From: Microbacteriaceae bacterium PS02067
GTDB lineage: Bacteria > Actinomycetota > Actinomycetes > Actinomycetales > Microbacteriaceae
NCBI GenBank assembly: GCA_029960085.1
Contig: JASCPG010000002.1
Coordinates: 45,742-109,741 of the forward strand
DNA: 64,000 bases
Direction of reading: 5' to 3'
The stretch's first letter is position 1. Every line of letters starts with the position of its first letter. The notes under the pieces were generated by a model that was given only the letters and a program-made list of their open reading frames with translations, made no database searches and was not told where the DNA came from. Of the stretch, positions 1 through 8,262 are shown piece after piece. Position numbers and translations under genes: made by a program.

Positions 1-530
1 TCCACACGAACCACGGCGACATCGTCGTCAACCTGTTCGGCGACCACGCGCCCCGCACCGTGCAGAACTTCACGGGCCTCGCGGACGGCTCGCAGGCCTG
101 GACCGACCCCGCGACGGGCAAGGCCGGCGAGGGCCCGCTCTACACCGACGTCATCTTCCACCGCATCATCCCGAACTTCATGATCCAGGGCGGCGACCCG
201 CTCGGTCAGGGCATCGGCGGCCCCGGCTACAACTTCGATGACGAGATCCACCCCGAGCTGAACTTCAACGCGCCCTACATCCTCGCGATGGCGAACGCCG
301 GCCTGCGTCGGAACGCCATCACGGGCAAGGCCGAGGGCACCAACGGATCGCAGTTCTTCATCACGACCGACCCGACGCCGTGGCTGCAGGGCAAGCACAC
401 GATCTTCGGCGAGGTCGCCGACGACGCGTCGCGCGCCGTGGTCGACGAGATCGCGGGCGTGCGCACGGGCGCCGGCGACCGCCCGGTCGAGCCCGTCGTG
501 ATCAGCTCGATCGACGTCGTCGCCGCCTGA
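1..530 (+). CDS. ppiA: Cyclophilin-type peptidyl-prolyl isomerase, 5' end missing
   Basis: Catalyses cis-trans isomerisation of proline peptide bonds, presumably in the cytoplasm. The frame is already open at base 3 (HTNHGDIVVNLFG), so the start lies before the window; about 176 codons are present, so probably only a few residues are lost. Cyclophilin signatures are visible: FHRIIPNFMIQGGDP with the catalytic Arg and FMIQGGD core, NGSQFFITT, and GKHTIFGEV. No signal peptide can be judged because the N-terminus is absent. It sits directly upstream of the rhomboid gene, the order known near oriC in many Actinobacteria. Confidence 0.93.
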   Translation, partial: HTNHGDIVVNLFGDHAPRTVQNFTGLADGSQAWTDPATGKAGEGPLYTDVIFHRIIPNFMIQGGDPLGQGIGGPGYNFDDEIHPELNFNAPYILAMANAGLRRNAITGKAEGTNGSQFFITTDPTPWLQGKHTIFGEVADDASRAVVDEIAGVRTGAGDRPVEPVVISSIDVVAA

Positions 531-540
531 CGAGCGGCGC

Positions 541-1386
541 GTGACCGACGCCTCCTTCCGGACCAATCCGGACAACTTCTGCTATCGGCATCCCGACCGG
601 CAGAGCTTCGTGCTCTGTCAGCGGTGCCTGCGGACCATCTGCCCGGAGTGCCAGACGCAGCTGCCGGTCGGAGTCATCTGCCCGGAATGCCGTGCCGAGG
701 CGCAGCGCGGACAGCAGGCGACGGTCACACGGATGCCACGGCGCCGCCGATCCGTCGCGAGCAGCACACCGGTCGTCACCTACTCCCTCATCGCCATCAC
801 GTCGCTGTTCTACCTGATCGGGCTCATCCCGGGCGTCGGGCTCGAGGTGCGTAGTTCGCTCGTGTTCTTTGCGCCCCTTGCCTACACGGAGCCGTGGCGC
901 CTGCTCACCGTGACGCTGGTGCACATGAGCCCGTGGCACATCGCGCTCAACATGCTCGCGTTGTGGGCACTCGGGCGAAGCCTCGAGCCTCTCGTCGGCC
1001 GCTGGCGGTTCCTCGCTCTCTATCTTCTGAGCGCTCTCGGCGGATCCGTTCTCACGGCGCTCCTCGCCCCCGGCACTGTGGTCGCCGGGGCATCCGGCGC
1101 GGTCTGGGGCCTTCTCGGTGCGATGCTCATCATCGGTCGTCACATCGGGGCGAACGTCACCTCGATCGCGATCCTGCTGGGCCTCAACCTCCTGATCACG
1201 TTCCTACCGGGGTCGAACATCGCCTGGCAGGCGCACATCGGCGGTGGACTCGTGGGGGCACTGATCGGGTTCGTCTTCGCGCGCACGCGCGCCGTCCGTC
1301 AGCAACGCTGGCAAGTGCTGCTGCTCATCGCTGTCGGCGTGGGGCTGCTCGCGCTGCTCGCCGTCCCACTCGCGATCTACCGCTAG
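541..1386 (+). CDS. Rhomboid family intramembrane serine protease with N-terminal zinc-finger
   Basis: Integral membrane serine protease of 281 aa starting at GTG, 10 bp after ppiA. The catalytic Ser lies in GASGAVWG (about residue 184) and the catalytic His in AHIGGGLVGA (about residue 231); the family HxxxHxxxN pattern appears as HMSPWHIALN. About six to seven membrane segments follow residue 75. Before them, residues 14-50 carry CxxH/CxxC-type pairs (C14, H17, C26, C29, C34, C37, C47, C50), a B-box-like zinc-binding module often fused to actinobacterial rhomboids. The substrate is unknown. Confidence 0.93.
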   Translation: MTDASFRTNPDNFCYRHPDRQSFVLCQRCLRTICPECQTQLPVGVICPECRAEAQRGQQATVTRMPRRRRSVASSTPVVTYSLIAITSLFYLIGLIPGVGLEVRSSLVFFAPLAYTEPWRLLTVTLVHMSPWHIALNMLALWALGRSLEPLVGRWRFLALYLLSALGGSVLTALLAPGTVVAGASGAVWGLLGAMLIIGRHIGANVTSIAILLGLNLLITFLPGSNIAWQAHIGGGLVGALIGFVFARTRAVRQQRWQVLLLIAVGVGLLALLAVPLAIYR

Positions 1387-1451
1387 TTGTCCACAGGCTC
1401 ATCCACATCTGGGGATGAGTTACACGGGTGTAATTCACACCCGGTGGACAG
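1387..1451. other. DnaA-box-like cluster
   Basis: TTGTCCACA at 1387-1395 is an exact match to the actinobacterial DnaA-box consensus. It is followed by TCATCCACA (1399-1407, one to two changes) and, on the other strand, by GGTGGACAG at 1443-1451 (two changes from the reverse consensus). The conserved gene order places this spot near oriC. Whether it is part of the origin or an accessory DnaA site cannot be decided here. Confidence 0.45.
1425..1443. terminator. Short bidirectional stem-loop between convergent genes
   Basis: CGGGTGT and ACACCCG form a perfect 7 bp stem around the loop AATTC. It lies between the converging 3' ends of the rhomboid gene (stop at 1386) and crgA (stop at 1467), so it could end both transcripts. 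There is no clear T-tract, and it overlaps one DnaA-box-like site. Confidence 0.4.
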
Positions 1452-1466
1452 TCGTGTGGAGAGGGG

Positions 1467-1706
1467 TCAGCGCCAGCGCGTCGTCATCAGGAAGCCGACG
1501 AACGCGATGCCGAAGCCGATGACGAGGTTCCACCCGCCGATGCCCGGGATCGGCCAGACCGAGCCGCTCAGGTAGAAGACGATGACCCACACGAGGCCGA
1601 GGATCATGAGTCCCAGCATGATGGGCTTGAACCACACCGGGTTCGGGGCGGCATCGCCCTCGGAGCGCTCGATGAGGTGATCGTCATCCTTGCCAGAACG
1701 TGCCAT
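1467..1706 (-). CDS. crgA: Cell division protein CrgA
   Basis: Small membrane protein of 79 aa that in Mycobacterium and Streptomyces joins the divisome and contacts FtsZ, FtsQ, FtsI and CwsA. A short hydrophilic N-terminus is followed by two membrane segments, about residues 28-47 and 55-75. The conserved NPVWFKP and the end LMTTRW are typical of the family. It is transcribed away from the sortase gene and converges on the rhomboid gene, the usual arrangement near oriC. On its strand TAGGAT (complement of 1713-1718) is a possible -10 just upstream. Confidence 0.95.
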   Translation of the reverse strand: MARSGKDDDHLIERSEGDAAPNPVWFKPIMLGLMILGLVWVIVFYLSGSVWPIPGIGGWNLVIGFGIAFVGFLMTTRWR

Positions 1707-1731
1707 GCCGAAATCCTACCTGCCAGCCGGG

Positions 1732-1748
1732 CCACAGCCATGCTGTGG
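1732..1748. promoter_or_regulatory. Inverted repeat in crgA/sortase divergent promoter
   Basis: CCACAGC and GCTGTGG form a perfect 7 bp inverted repeat around CAT. It ends 12 bp before the sortase start and lies in the 54 bp divergent spacer with crgA. Its 3' part overlaps the GGAGA that serves as the sortase ribosome site, so it could be an operator or an mRNA hairpin limiting translation. Confidence 0.35.
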
Positions 1749-1760
1749 GAGAATCCGACC

Positions 1761-2531
1761 ATGGGGGATGCCACGCGCGCGGATGCGCCGACGGCCGCAC
1801 GGCCCCGCCGTCGCGCGTCGTTCGTCGGCGTTCTCGGCGAGATCCTGATCACGGTCGGTGTCGTCGCGCTGCTCTACGTCGCCTGGCAGATGTGGATCGG
1901 TGACTGGATCATCGGCAACGAGAAGCACCAGGAGGCGAGCGCCCTCTCGCAGAGCTGGATCGACGATCCCGCCCCGGCGCCGACGCCGAGCGACACCGCC
2001 GGCACCGACCCCGTCATCCCCGTGCAGGCGCAACAGGATCACGGCACTCCGTTCGGAGTGATGTTCATCCCCCGCTTCGGACCGCAGTGGCAGTTCACGA
2101 TCGCCGCCGGAACCTCCCGCAAGGACATCCTCGACAAGGGTGAGATCGGCCACTACAAGGACACGGCCATGCCCGGCGGCATGGGGAACACCGTGTATGC
2201 CGCGCACCGGTGGACCTCCGGGGCCCCGTTCGACCCGATCGACAGACTCGTCATCGGCGACGCGATCGTCATCCAGACTCCGGACGGCTGGTACACCTAC
2301 CGCTTCCGGACGATCGAGTACGTGAAGGACACCCAGATCGAGGTGCTCCTGCCCGTCCCCCAGGAGGTCGGCATGGCCGCAGACGGGCGGTACCTGACCC
2401 TCACGAGCTGCGCGCCGAAGCTCAACATGCTCGAGCGGATCATCGCCTACGCCATCTTCGACGGCTTCACCCCGACCGCCGACGGGCCGCCGGCCTCCCT
2501 CGCCGCCCCGACCGTAGGAGCCTCGTCCTGA
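1761..2531 (+). CDS. Class E sortase
   Basis: Membrane-anchored transpeptidase of 256 aa that attaches sorting-signal proteins to the wall; class E enzymes are typical of high-GC Gram-positives and recognise LAXTG-like signals. One membrane segment lies at about residues 22-43 (GEILITVGVVALLYVAWQMW). The catalytic His is in YAAHRWTSG, the active-site Cys in LTLTSCAPK, and an Arg follows at MLERII. ATG at 1761 is chosen over an in-frame upstream start because GGAGA precedes it at 1747 and an upstream start would run through the crgA promoter. No sortase substrate is evident nearby. Confidence 0.92.
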   Translation: MGDATRADAPTAARPRRRASFVGVLGEILITVGVVALLYVAWQMWIGDWIIGNEKHQEASALSQSWIDDPAPAPTPSDTAGTDPVIPVQAQQDHGTPFGVMFIPRFGPQWQFTIAAGTSRKDILDKGEIGHYKDTAMPGGMGNTVYAAHRWTSGAPFDPIDRLVIGDAIVIQTPDGWYTYRFRTIEYVKDTQIEVLLPVPQEVGMAADGRYLTLTSCAPKLNMLERIIAYAIFDGFTPTADGPPASLAAPTVGASS

Positions 2532-2689
2532 TGTACGCCGCACTCTGGCGGATCCTCCCCGGCCCCGCATGGCTCCGGGTGCTCATCCTCCTCGTCCTCG
2601 TCGCCGCGATCCTCTATGGCCTGTTCTGGTACGTCTTCCCGTGGGCTCAGCAGTTCATCAACCCGCAGGAGTCCACCGTCGGTGGCTGA
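2531..2689 (+). CDS. Small single-pass membrane protein
   Basis: A 52 aa protein, MYAALWRILPGPAWLRV at its N-terminus, with one hydrophobic segment (about residues 15-36) and a short outer tail. Its ATG shares one base with the sortase TGA, and its end overlaps the next gene by 8 bp, so it is translationally coupled in a sortase-small protein-glutamine amidotransferase operon. Small proteins of this kind commonly occupy this slot in Microbacteriaceae. The function is unknown. Confidence 0.8.
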   Translation: MYAALWRILPGPAWLRVLILLVLVAAILYGLFWYVFPWAQQFINPQESTVGG

Positions 2690-3314
2690 CGTCCTCGTCG
2701 TCGACAACCACGACAGCTTCGTCCACACCCTCGTCGGGTACCTCGACGAGCTCGGAGCCCGCACGCGTATCGTCGAAGCGGATGCCCTCGAGAACCCCGC
2801 GCAGGAGATCGCCGGGTTCTCGGGCATCCTCGTCTCACCCGGTCCGGGGACACCGGAGGATGCCGGTGCGTCGATCGAGGTCGTCCGCGCGGCGTCCGCG
2901 TCCGCCATCCCGCTGCTGGGCGTGTGCCTCGGCCACCAGGCGCTCGCCGTCGCGTTCGGGGCGACGGTGCGCGAGGCGCCGGAACTCATGCACGGGCTCA
3001 CGAGCGATGTGCGCCATGACGGCGACGACCTGTTCGCCGGGCTGCCCTCGCCGTTCGTCGCGACGCGCTACCACTCGCTCGCCGTGGTCCCCGCCTCCGT
3101 GCCGGCCGATCTCGTGGTCACGGCGACGACCGCATCCGGCGTCATCATGGGGATCCGCCACCGCACCCTGCCAATGCAGGGAGTGCAGTTCCATCCCGAG
3201 GCGGTGCTGACCGAGGGCGGCTACCGCCTGCTGGGAAACTGGCTCGAAGGCATCGGATGCCGCGGCGCTGCCGAACGCGGTACGAGGCTCTCCCCGCACC
3301 GCCGCGTCGACTGA
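2682..3314 (+). CDS. pabA: Anthranilate/aminodeoxychorismate synthase glutamine amidotransferase
   Basis: Class I glutamine amidotransferase of 210 aa that supplies ammonia to anthranilate synthase (TrpE) or aminodeoxychorismate synthase (PabB). The N-terminal VDNHDSF, the nucleophile Cys in GVCLGHQ, and the His-Glu pair in FHPEAVLT complete the triad. GTG at 2682 (VADVLVVDN) is preferred because it aligns with the family N-terminus. No synthase large subunit is in the window, so the TrpG and PabA roles cannot be separated; many Actinobacteria have one amphibolic copy here. Confidence 0.9.
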   Translation: MADVLVVDNHDSFVHTLVGYLDELGARTRIVEADALENPAQEIAGFSGILVSPGPGTPEDAGASIEVVRAASASAIPLLGVCLGHQALAVAFGATVREAPELMHGLTSDVRHDGDDLFAGLPSPFVATRYHSLAVVPASVPADLVVTATTASGVIMGIRHRTLPMQGVQFHPEAVLTEGGYRLLGNWLEGIGCRGAAERGTRLSPHRRVD

Positions 3315-3346
3315 CGCCGCCTCTTACCGACGCGTCGAACGCCGCG

Positions 3347-5050
3347 TCAGGATCCCGTGCAGACCGTGAGCACGACGGTCGAGTGGATCGGCACGTCTCC
3401 GGGGGCCAGCGACTGCGCGGCGATCGTCGGTCCGCCCGAGGTCGCGGGGCACGTCGCGTCCTCCTTGATCTCGGGGGTGAGCCTGACATCGTCGGCGGTG
3501 AGGGTGCGCTGCGCGGCATCCTGCGTGTACCCGACGACGTCGACGAGCGTGACGTTTCCGCTCGCGACGATGAGGTTGACGCTCGTCCCGGCCGCGACCT
3601 GCGAGCCTTCCTTCTGATCGGCGGAGATGACCGTCCCGGCCGCGAGGTCGGGGTCGTTCTGCGTCCGCACGGCGCCCAGTGAGAGCCCGGCGCCCGTGAG
3701 TGCCGTCGTCGCGGCCTCCGTCGACAGCCCCGTGAGTGTCGGCACCGTGCTCATCTCCTGCCCGGTCGACACGTAGACCCGGACGATCTGCCCCGGTGCC
3801 ACGGCGTCGTCCGCAGTCGGATCGGTGCGGATGACGTTGCCCGCAGCGATCTTGTCGCTGCTCTCGTCATGTCGCTCGGCCTTCAGATCGTTCTGGGAGA
3901 GGAGTTCGTTCGCGCGGTCCCAGGACATCGTCACGACGTCGGGGACGATGCGGGTGTTGTCGGGGATCGTCGTTCCCGGCCTGCTCGTGACCACCCAGAA
4001 CAGCACCGACACGAGCACCACGGCGAGCACGGCGATGCCAGCCCAGATCCACGCCGCCGGCGGACCGGGCTGCGTGCGCCGCATCGTCGTGTCGGCGGAC
4101 AGCTGCCGGAGCGAACGCGCCGTCTCCGCCGCCTGGCGCGGGTTCGCGCCGTAGAGCTCGCTCGTCAGCGCGCCGACCTGACGCTTGGTCGGGACGCTCC
4201 CCTCCGCCGTGGCATCCAGCGCCGCGCGGAAGGATCCCGCGTCCTGGTAGCGCTGGAAAGGGTCCTTCGCGAGCGCGCGCAGGGCCACGGCGTCGAGCGA
4301 CCGCGGCACGGTGTCGACGATCTCCGAGGGCGCGAGCGGCGTCTCGCTGACGTGCTGGTAGGCGACCGCGACGGGAGAGTCGCCGCGGAAGGGCGTCCGC
4401 CCCGTCAGCAGCTCGTACAGCACGATGCCCGCCGAGTAGAGGTCCGCACGCGCGTCGACCGGCTCGCCCTTCGCCTGCTCGGGCGAGAAGTACGCGGCGG
4501 TGCCGATGATGGCCGTCGTCTCGGCAACGGTCGACGACGAGTCCGACACCGCGCGCGCGATGCCGAAGTCCATGACCTTCACCTGGCCGGCCGGGGTGAC
4601 CATGACGTTCCCCGGCTTGATGTCGCGGTGTACGACGCCCGCGCGATGGGAGTACTCGAGCGCCTCGAGGATGCCATCGGTGTAGCGCACCGCATCGGGG
4701 ATCGGCACGGGGCCGTCGGCGATGATGTCCTTGAGGAGGCGCCCTGTGACGAGTTCCATGACGATGTACGGCACGGGGTGAACGGTGCCGTCGGCATCCG
4801 TCTCGGTGTCCTCCCCCGCGTCGAACACGCGGACGATGTCAGGGTGCGACATGCGGGACGCGGCCTGGGCCTCGAGCCGGAAGCGCGTGCGGAACGTGCT
4901 GTCGGCGGCGAGTTCGCGCTTGAGGATCTTGATCGCGACGTCACGACCGAGCGTCAGGTCCCGCCCACGGTACACGCTCGCCATGCCACCGCGACCGATG
5001 AGCTCATCGACCTCGTAGCGGCCGGACAGCACGCGCGGTTCTGCAGACAC
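3347..5050 (-). CDS. pknB: Ser/Thr protein kinase PknB with PASTA domains
   Basis: Receptor-type kinase of 567 aa that couples peptidoglycan state to growth. Residues 10-270 are the kinase: GRGGMASVYRG glycine loop, VAIKIL lysine, [11 protein letters not shown] catalytic loop, DFGIARA metal site and SPEQAKG. One membrane segment (about 335-357) leads to three PASTA repeats, about residues 365-430, 433-498 and 500-565, which bind muropeptides and lipid II in related kinases. The last repeat carries two Cys. The GTG start follows AGGGAGAG. It is the last gene of the fhaA-to-pknB cluster. Confidence 0.96.
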   Translation of the reverse strand: MSAEPRVLSGRYEVDELIGRGGMASVYRGRDLTLGRDVAIKILKRELAADSTFRTRFRLEAQAASRMSHPDIVRVFDAGEDTETDADGTVHPVPYIVMELVTGRLLKDIIADGPVPIPDAVRYTDGILEALEYSHRAGVVHRDIKPGNVMVTPAGQVKVMDFGIARAVSDSSSTVAETTAIIGTAAYFSPEQAKGEPVDARADLYSAGIVLYELLTGRTPFRGDSPVAVAYQHVSETPLAPSEIVDTVPRSLDAVALRALAKDPFQRYQDAGSFRAALDATAEGSVPTKRQVGALTSELYGANPRQAAETARSLRQLSADTTMRRTQPGPPAAWIWAGIAVLAVVLVSVLFWVVTSRPGTTIPDNTRIVPDVVTMSWDRANELLSQNDLKAERHDESSDKIAAGNVIRTDPTADDAVAPGQIVRVYVSTGQEMSTVPTLTGLSTEAATTALTGAGLSLGAVRTQNDPDLAAGTVISADQKEGSQVAAGTSVNLIVASGNVTLVDVVGYTQDAAQRTLTADDVRLTPEIKEDATCPATSGGPTIAAQSLAPGDVPIHSTVVLTVCTGS

Positions 5051-5094
5051 TTCTCTCCCTGGGTGCTCTCGTCGGCCAGCCTAACCGAGAGCGA

Positions 5095-6804
5095 TCAGGG
5101 TGTGGTGGAGGGGGTGGGAGCGGGCGAGGTGTTCGGGATGGGTGCCTTGCCCTCGGGTGAGGCGTCGCTCGCGCGGTCACCGCACTGCGCGGTGTACGTG
5201 ACGAGCACCATCGTCCCGGGAGCGCCGGTGGCGGTCACGGTGAGGCTGCGCGGGCTCGCCGGCGACTGGTAGGTCGTGCCGTTGTTGGCGTCGAACGTGC
5301 CGTTGATCACCGTGAGGTTGTACGCCGTGACCGACGATCCCGCCGGGCAGGTGAACGCGTCCCACGAGACGGTGAACGACGAGGACCCGGCCGGGTTGTT
5401 CGTCACCGTCGGTGCCGTCGGAGTGCCGATCGGCGACGGCTCGGTGTAGAACGTCAGCGTGATCGCGTCGTTGGGCTTCACGTTGCCGCCCTTGGGGTCC
5501 GTCTCGTAGATCGTGCCGACGACCTGGTCAGCCGACGCCGATGCGGCACCCGGCTTGCAGGTGACAGCGGTGAGCTTGTTGTCCCGGGCGATCTGCTGCG
5601 CCTGTTCGCACGTCCTTCCGATGAACCCCAGATCTGCGATGGGGACGGCGGTCGGGGTGGGTGTCTCGGACGGCGTCCGGCTCTGCGTGCTCGGGGACGA
5701 CGGCGGGGCGGAGGTCTTCTCGCCTCCCGAGTTGCCGCCCTGGAGCAGGGCGAACAGCGTCCCACCGAGCACGAGCAGCAGGAGCACGATCAGCGCGACG
5801 AGTGGCCACGTCCACGGGCTGCGCTTCTTCTTCGCAGCCTCCGGTGCCGCATCCACGGCTGGCACGGCGGCCGCGGCCGGCAGGAGGCGTGTCGTGTCCT
5901 CGCCCGACGCGGTGAGCAGTTGCGTCATCTCGTCGAGGGGACGGGCTCCCGCGATCGCCGGGACGATCGCCACGGCGCCGGCGATGTCGCCGCGGCGCAG
6001 GGCCGTGGCGGCGCGCGCGACGGCCGAAGCGGTCGCGGGCCGGTCCTCGGGCTTTTTCGCGATCATGCTCATCACGAAGTTGCGGACGGGCTCGGCGATC
6101 GTGGCGGGCAGCGGCGGCGGGGCGTCGTTGATCTGCGCCATCGCGATCGCGACCTGCGACTCGCCCGTGAAGGGACGCTTGCCCGCGAGACATTCGTACG
6201 CGACGATGCCGAGCGAATAGATGTCGGTCGCCGGGGATGCCGGGTGGCCGGATGCCTGTTCGGGTGACAGGTACTGGACCGTCCCCATGACCTGTCCGGT
6301 CGCCGTCAGCGGCACCTGGTCGGCGATGCGGGCGATGCCGAAGTCGGTGATCTTGACGCGACCGTCCGGGGTGATGAGGAGGTTCCCCGGCTTGATGTCG
6401 CGGTGCACGAGGCCCGCGGCGTGGGCGGCCTGCAGGGCGGCCGCGGTCTGCGCGACGATGTCGAGAGTCTTGTCGGTCGAGAGCGAGCCCTCGCGCTCGA
6501 GGATCGTCGAGAGGGCCTCACCCGGCACGAGCTCCATGACGAGGAAGGCGGAGCCGTTCTCCTCGCCGTAGTCGAAGACGCTCGCGATGCCCTCGTGGTT
6601 CACGAGCGCGGCGTGGCGCGCCTCCGCGCGGAAGCGCTCGAGGAACCCCGGGTCCCCCATGTACTCGTCTTTGAGGATCTTGATGGCGACCGTGCGTCCG
6701 ATGACGTGGTCGGTCGCCTCCCAGACCTCGCCCATACCGCCGATCGCGATACGCGAGTCCAGCTCGTAGCGCCCGCCGAAGCTCACACCCTGCGTCGGTC
6801 TCAT
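5095..6804 (-). CDS. pknA: Ser/Thr protein kinase, PknA position, with PASTA plus Fn3-like tail
   Basis: A 569 aa kinase. [34 protein letters not shown] and SPEQASG mark a complete catalytic domain (about 12-270). After a membrane segment (about 333-357) and a Ser/Thr/Pro linker comes one PASTA-like unit ([17 protein letters not shown] onward), then about 100 residues resembling a fibronectin type III fold with paired Cys, then a Pro/Thr tail. Mycobacterial PknA lacks such an extracellular part. Its ATG overlaps the pbpA stop by 4 bp. Confidence 0.93.
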   Translation of the reverse strand: MRPTQGVSFGGRYELDSRIAIGGMGEVWEATDHVIGRTVAIKILKDEYMGDPGFLERFRAEARHAALVNHEGIASVFDYGEENGSAFLVMELVPGEALSTILEREGSLSTDKTLDIVAQTAAALQAAHAAGLVHRDIKPGNLLITPDGRVKITDFGIARIADQVPLTATGQVMGTVQYLSPEQASGHPASPATDIYSLGIVAYECLAGKRPFTGESQVAIAMAQINDAPPPLPATIAEPVRNFVMSMIAKKPEDRPATASAVARAATALRRGDIAGAVAIVPAIAGARPLDEMTQLLTASGEDTTRLLPAAAAVPAVDAAPEAAKKKRSPWTWPLVALIVLLLLVLGGTLFALLQGGNSGGEKTSAPPSSPSTQSRTPSETPTPTAVPIADLGFIGRTCEQAQQIARDNKLTAVTCKPGAASASADQVVGTIYETDPKGGNVKPNDAITLTFYTEPSPIGTPTAPTVTNNPAGSSSFTVSWDAFTCPAGSSVTAYNLTVINGTFDANNGTTYQSPASPRSLTVTATGAPGTMVLVTYTAQCGDRASDASPEGKAPIPNTSPAPTPSTTP

Positions 6805-8261
6805 CTGCTCAGCACCGCCTCTATGACTTTCTTCGCGATGGGGGCCGCGATCCCGTTGCTCGTTCCGGACTGTCCGAGCCCTCCGCCGTTCTCGATCATC
6901 ACCGCGACCGCGATCTTCGGGTCTGCCGCCGGAGCGAAACCGGTGAACCAGAGGGTGTACGGATCGCCGGGGTTGTGCTCCGCCGTGCCGGTCTTCCCGG
7001 CCACGTCGACCCCGTCTATTCTTGCACCGCTCGCCGCACCGTTTTGGACATTGGCGATCATCATGGTGGTCATCGTGCTGGCATCCTTCTCGCTCAGCGC
7101 ACGCCCGAACTGGGTGTCTTCGAAGGTCTTCTGCACCGTCAGATCGGTGGCGACGACACGGTCCACCATGCGCGGATTCATGACGACGCCCTTGTTCGCG
7201 ATGCCGGCAGACACCATGGCCATCTGCAGCGGGGAGGCTTTGACGTTGGACTGACCGAACCCGGTCTGCGCCGTCACGTCGTCGCTGAGAGGACCGGCGG
7301 GGTAGACCGAGGCGTGGGTGGGAATCGGGATGTCGAAGCTCGTGTCGAAGCCGTACTTCTCGGCCTCGGTACGGATCGCGTCGTCGCCGAGCTGGACCGC
7401 CAACTGCGCCATCGGGATGTTGCAGCTCAGGCGCAGCGCCGTGGCGAGCGTCACCGTGTCACCGGGGCCGCACTGGCCGCCGTCGAAGTTGTGGAGCGTC
7501 GTCGAGGTGCCCGGCAGGACGTACGTCGCCGGGTTCTCGAACGTCGAGTCGGGCGTGTAGCGGCCGGATGCCAGGGCGGCGGAGGCCACCACGAGCTTGA
7601 ACGTCGAGCCCGGGGGGTTGAGGCTGTCGCCCGTCGCCCGGTTCCACAGAGGATTCGTCGGCTCGGCGAGGAGGGCGTCGTACGCGGAGTTCACGGCCTT
7701 CGAGTTGTGCTCCGCGAGCGTATTGGTATCGAAGCTCGGGCTCGTCACCAGGGCCAGCACGCGCCCCGTCTTCGGATCGAGCGCGACCACGGCCCCCTCA
7801 TACGAGCCGAGCGCGTCGAACGCCGCCTTCTGCACTGCCGGGTCGAGCGTCAGCAGGACGTTCGACCCGCGCGGCGGCTGTCCGGAGATGATCTGCTCGA
7901 TGCGAGAGAGGAACTGCGTGGACGCCGTCCCGGATAGCTCCCGGTTCATCGCCTGTTCGATGCCGGTCGATGACCCCAGCACAGGATTGATGAAGCCGGT
8001 CACCGGTGCCCACATCTGCGGGTCCGTGTACTGACGCTGCCAGCTGTAGATGTCGGTGGAAGGCACCGACGACGCGATCACCTGGTCGCCCGCGATGATC
8101 GCCCCGCGCTGCACCTCGAACGAGTCGTACAGGGCGCGCCGGTTGTGCGAGTTCTCGCCGAGGTCACTCGCCTGCACGACCTGGATCCAGCTCGTCGACG
8201 CGAACAGCGCGACGAACATCGCGAGCATGACGATGCTCAGGCGGCGGAGTTCTTTCGTCAT
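6801..8261 (-). CDS. pbpA: Class B penicillin-binding protein PbpA
   Basis: Peptidoglycan D,D-transpeptidase of 486 aa, membrane-anchored by one N-terminal segment (about residues 9-28). Catalytic motifs are intact: PPGSTFK (Ser-x-x-Lys), SCN in RLSCNIPMA, and KTGTAEH. The enzyme crosslinks stem peptides and normally works with the SEDS polymerase encoded immediately upstream in the same operon. It overlaps pknA by 4 bp and lies 1 bp after the SEDS gene, so expression is tightly coupled to the kinases thought to regulate it. Confidence 0.95.
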   Translation of the reverse strand: MTKELRRLSIVMLAMFVALFASTSWIQVVQASDLGENSHNRRALYDSFEVQRGAIIAGDQVIASSVPSTDIYSWQRQYTDPQMWAPVTGFINPVLGSSTGIEQAMNRELSGTASTQFLSRIEQIISGQPPRGSNVLLTLDPAVQKAAFDALGSYEGAVVALDPKTGRVLALVTSPSFDTNTLAEHNSKAVNSAYDALLAEPTNPLWNRATGDSLNPPGSTFKLVVASAALASGRYTPDSTFENPATYVLPGTSTTLHNFDGGQCGPGDTVTLATALRLSCNIPMAQLAVQLGDDAIRTEAEKYGFDTSFDIPIPTHASVYPAGPLSDDVTAQTGFGQSNVKASPLQMAMVSAGIANKGVVMNPRMVDRVVATDLTVQKTFEDTQFGRALSEKDASTMTTMMIANVQNGAASGARIDGVDVAGKTGTAEHNPGDPYTLWFTGFAPAADPKIAVAVMIENGGGLGQSGTSNGIAAPIAKKVIEAVLSR

Positions 8262-8262
8262 G

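Noticed and set aside
1387..1451. The replication origin itself
   Set aside because: One exact and two near boxes without an AT-rich unwinding stretch are not sufficient, and dnaA/dnaN are not in the window.
3311..3350. Terminator between pabA and pknB from CTGACGC/GCGTCAG
   Set aside because: The arms are only 7 bp with a long loop and overlap both stop codons; too weak to list.
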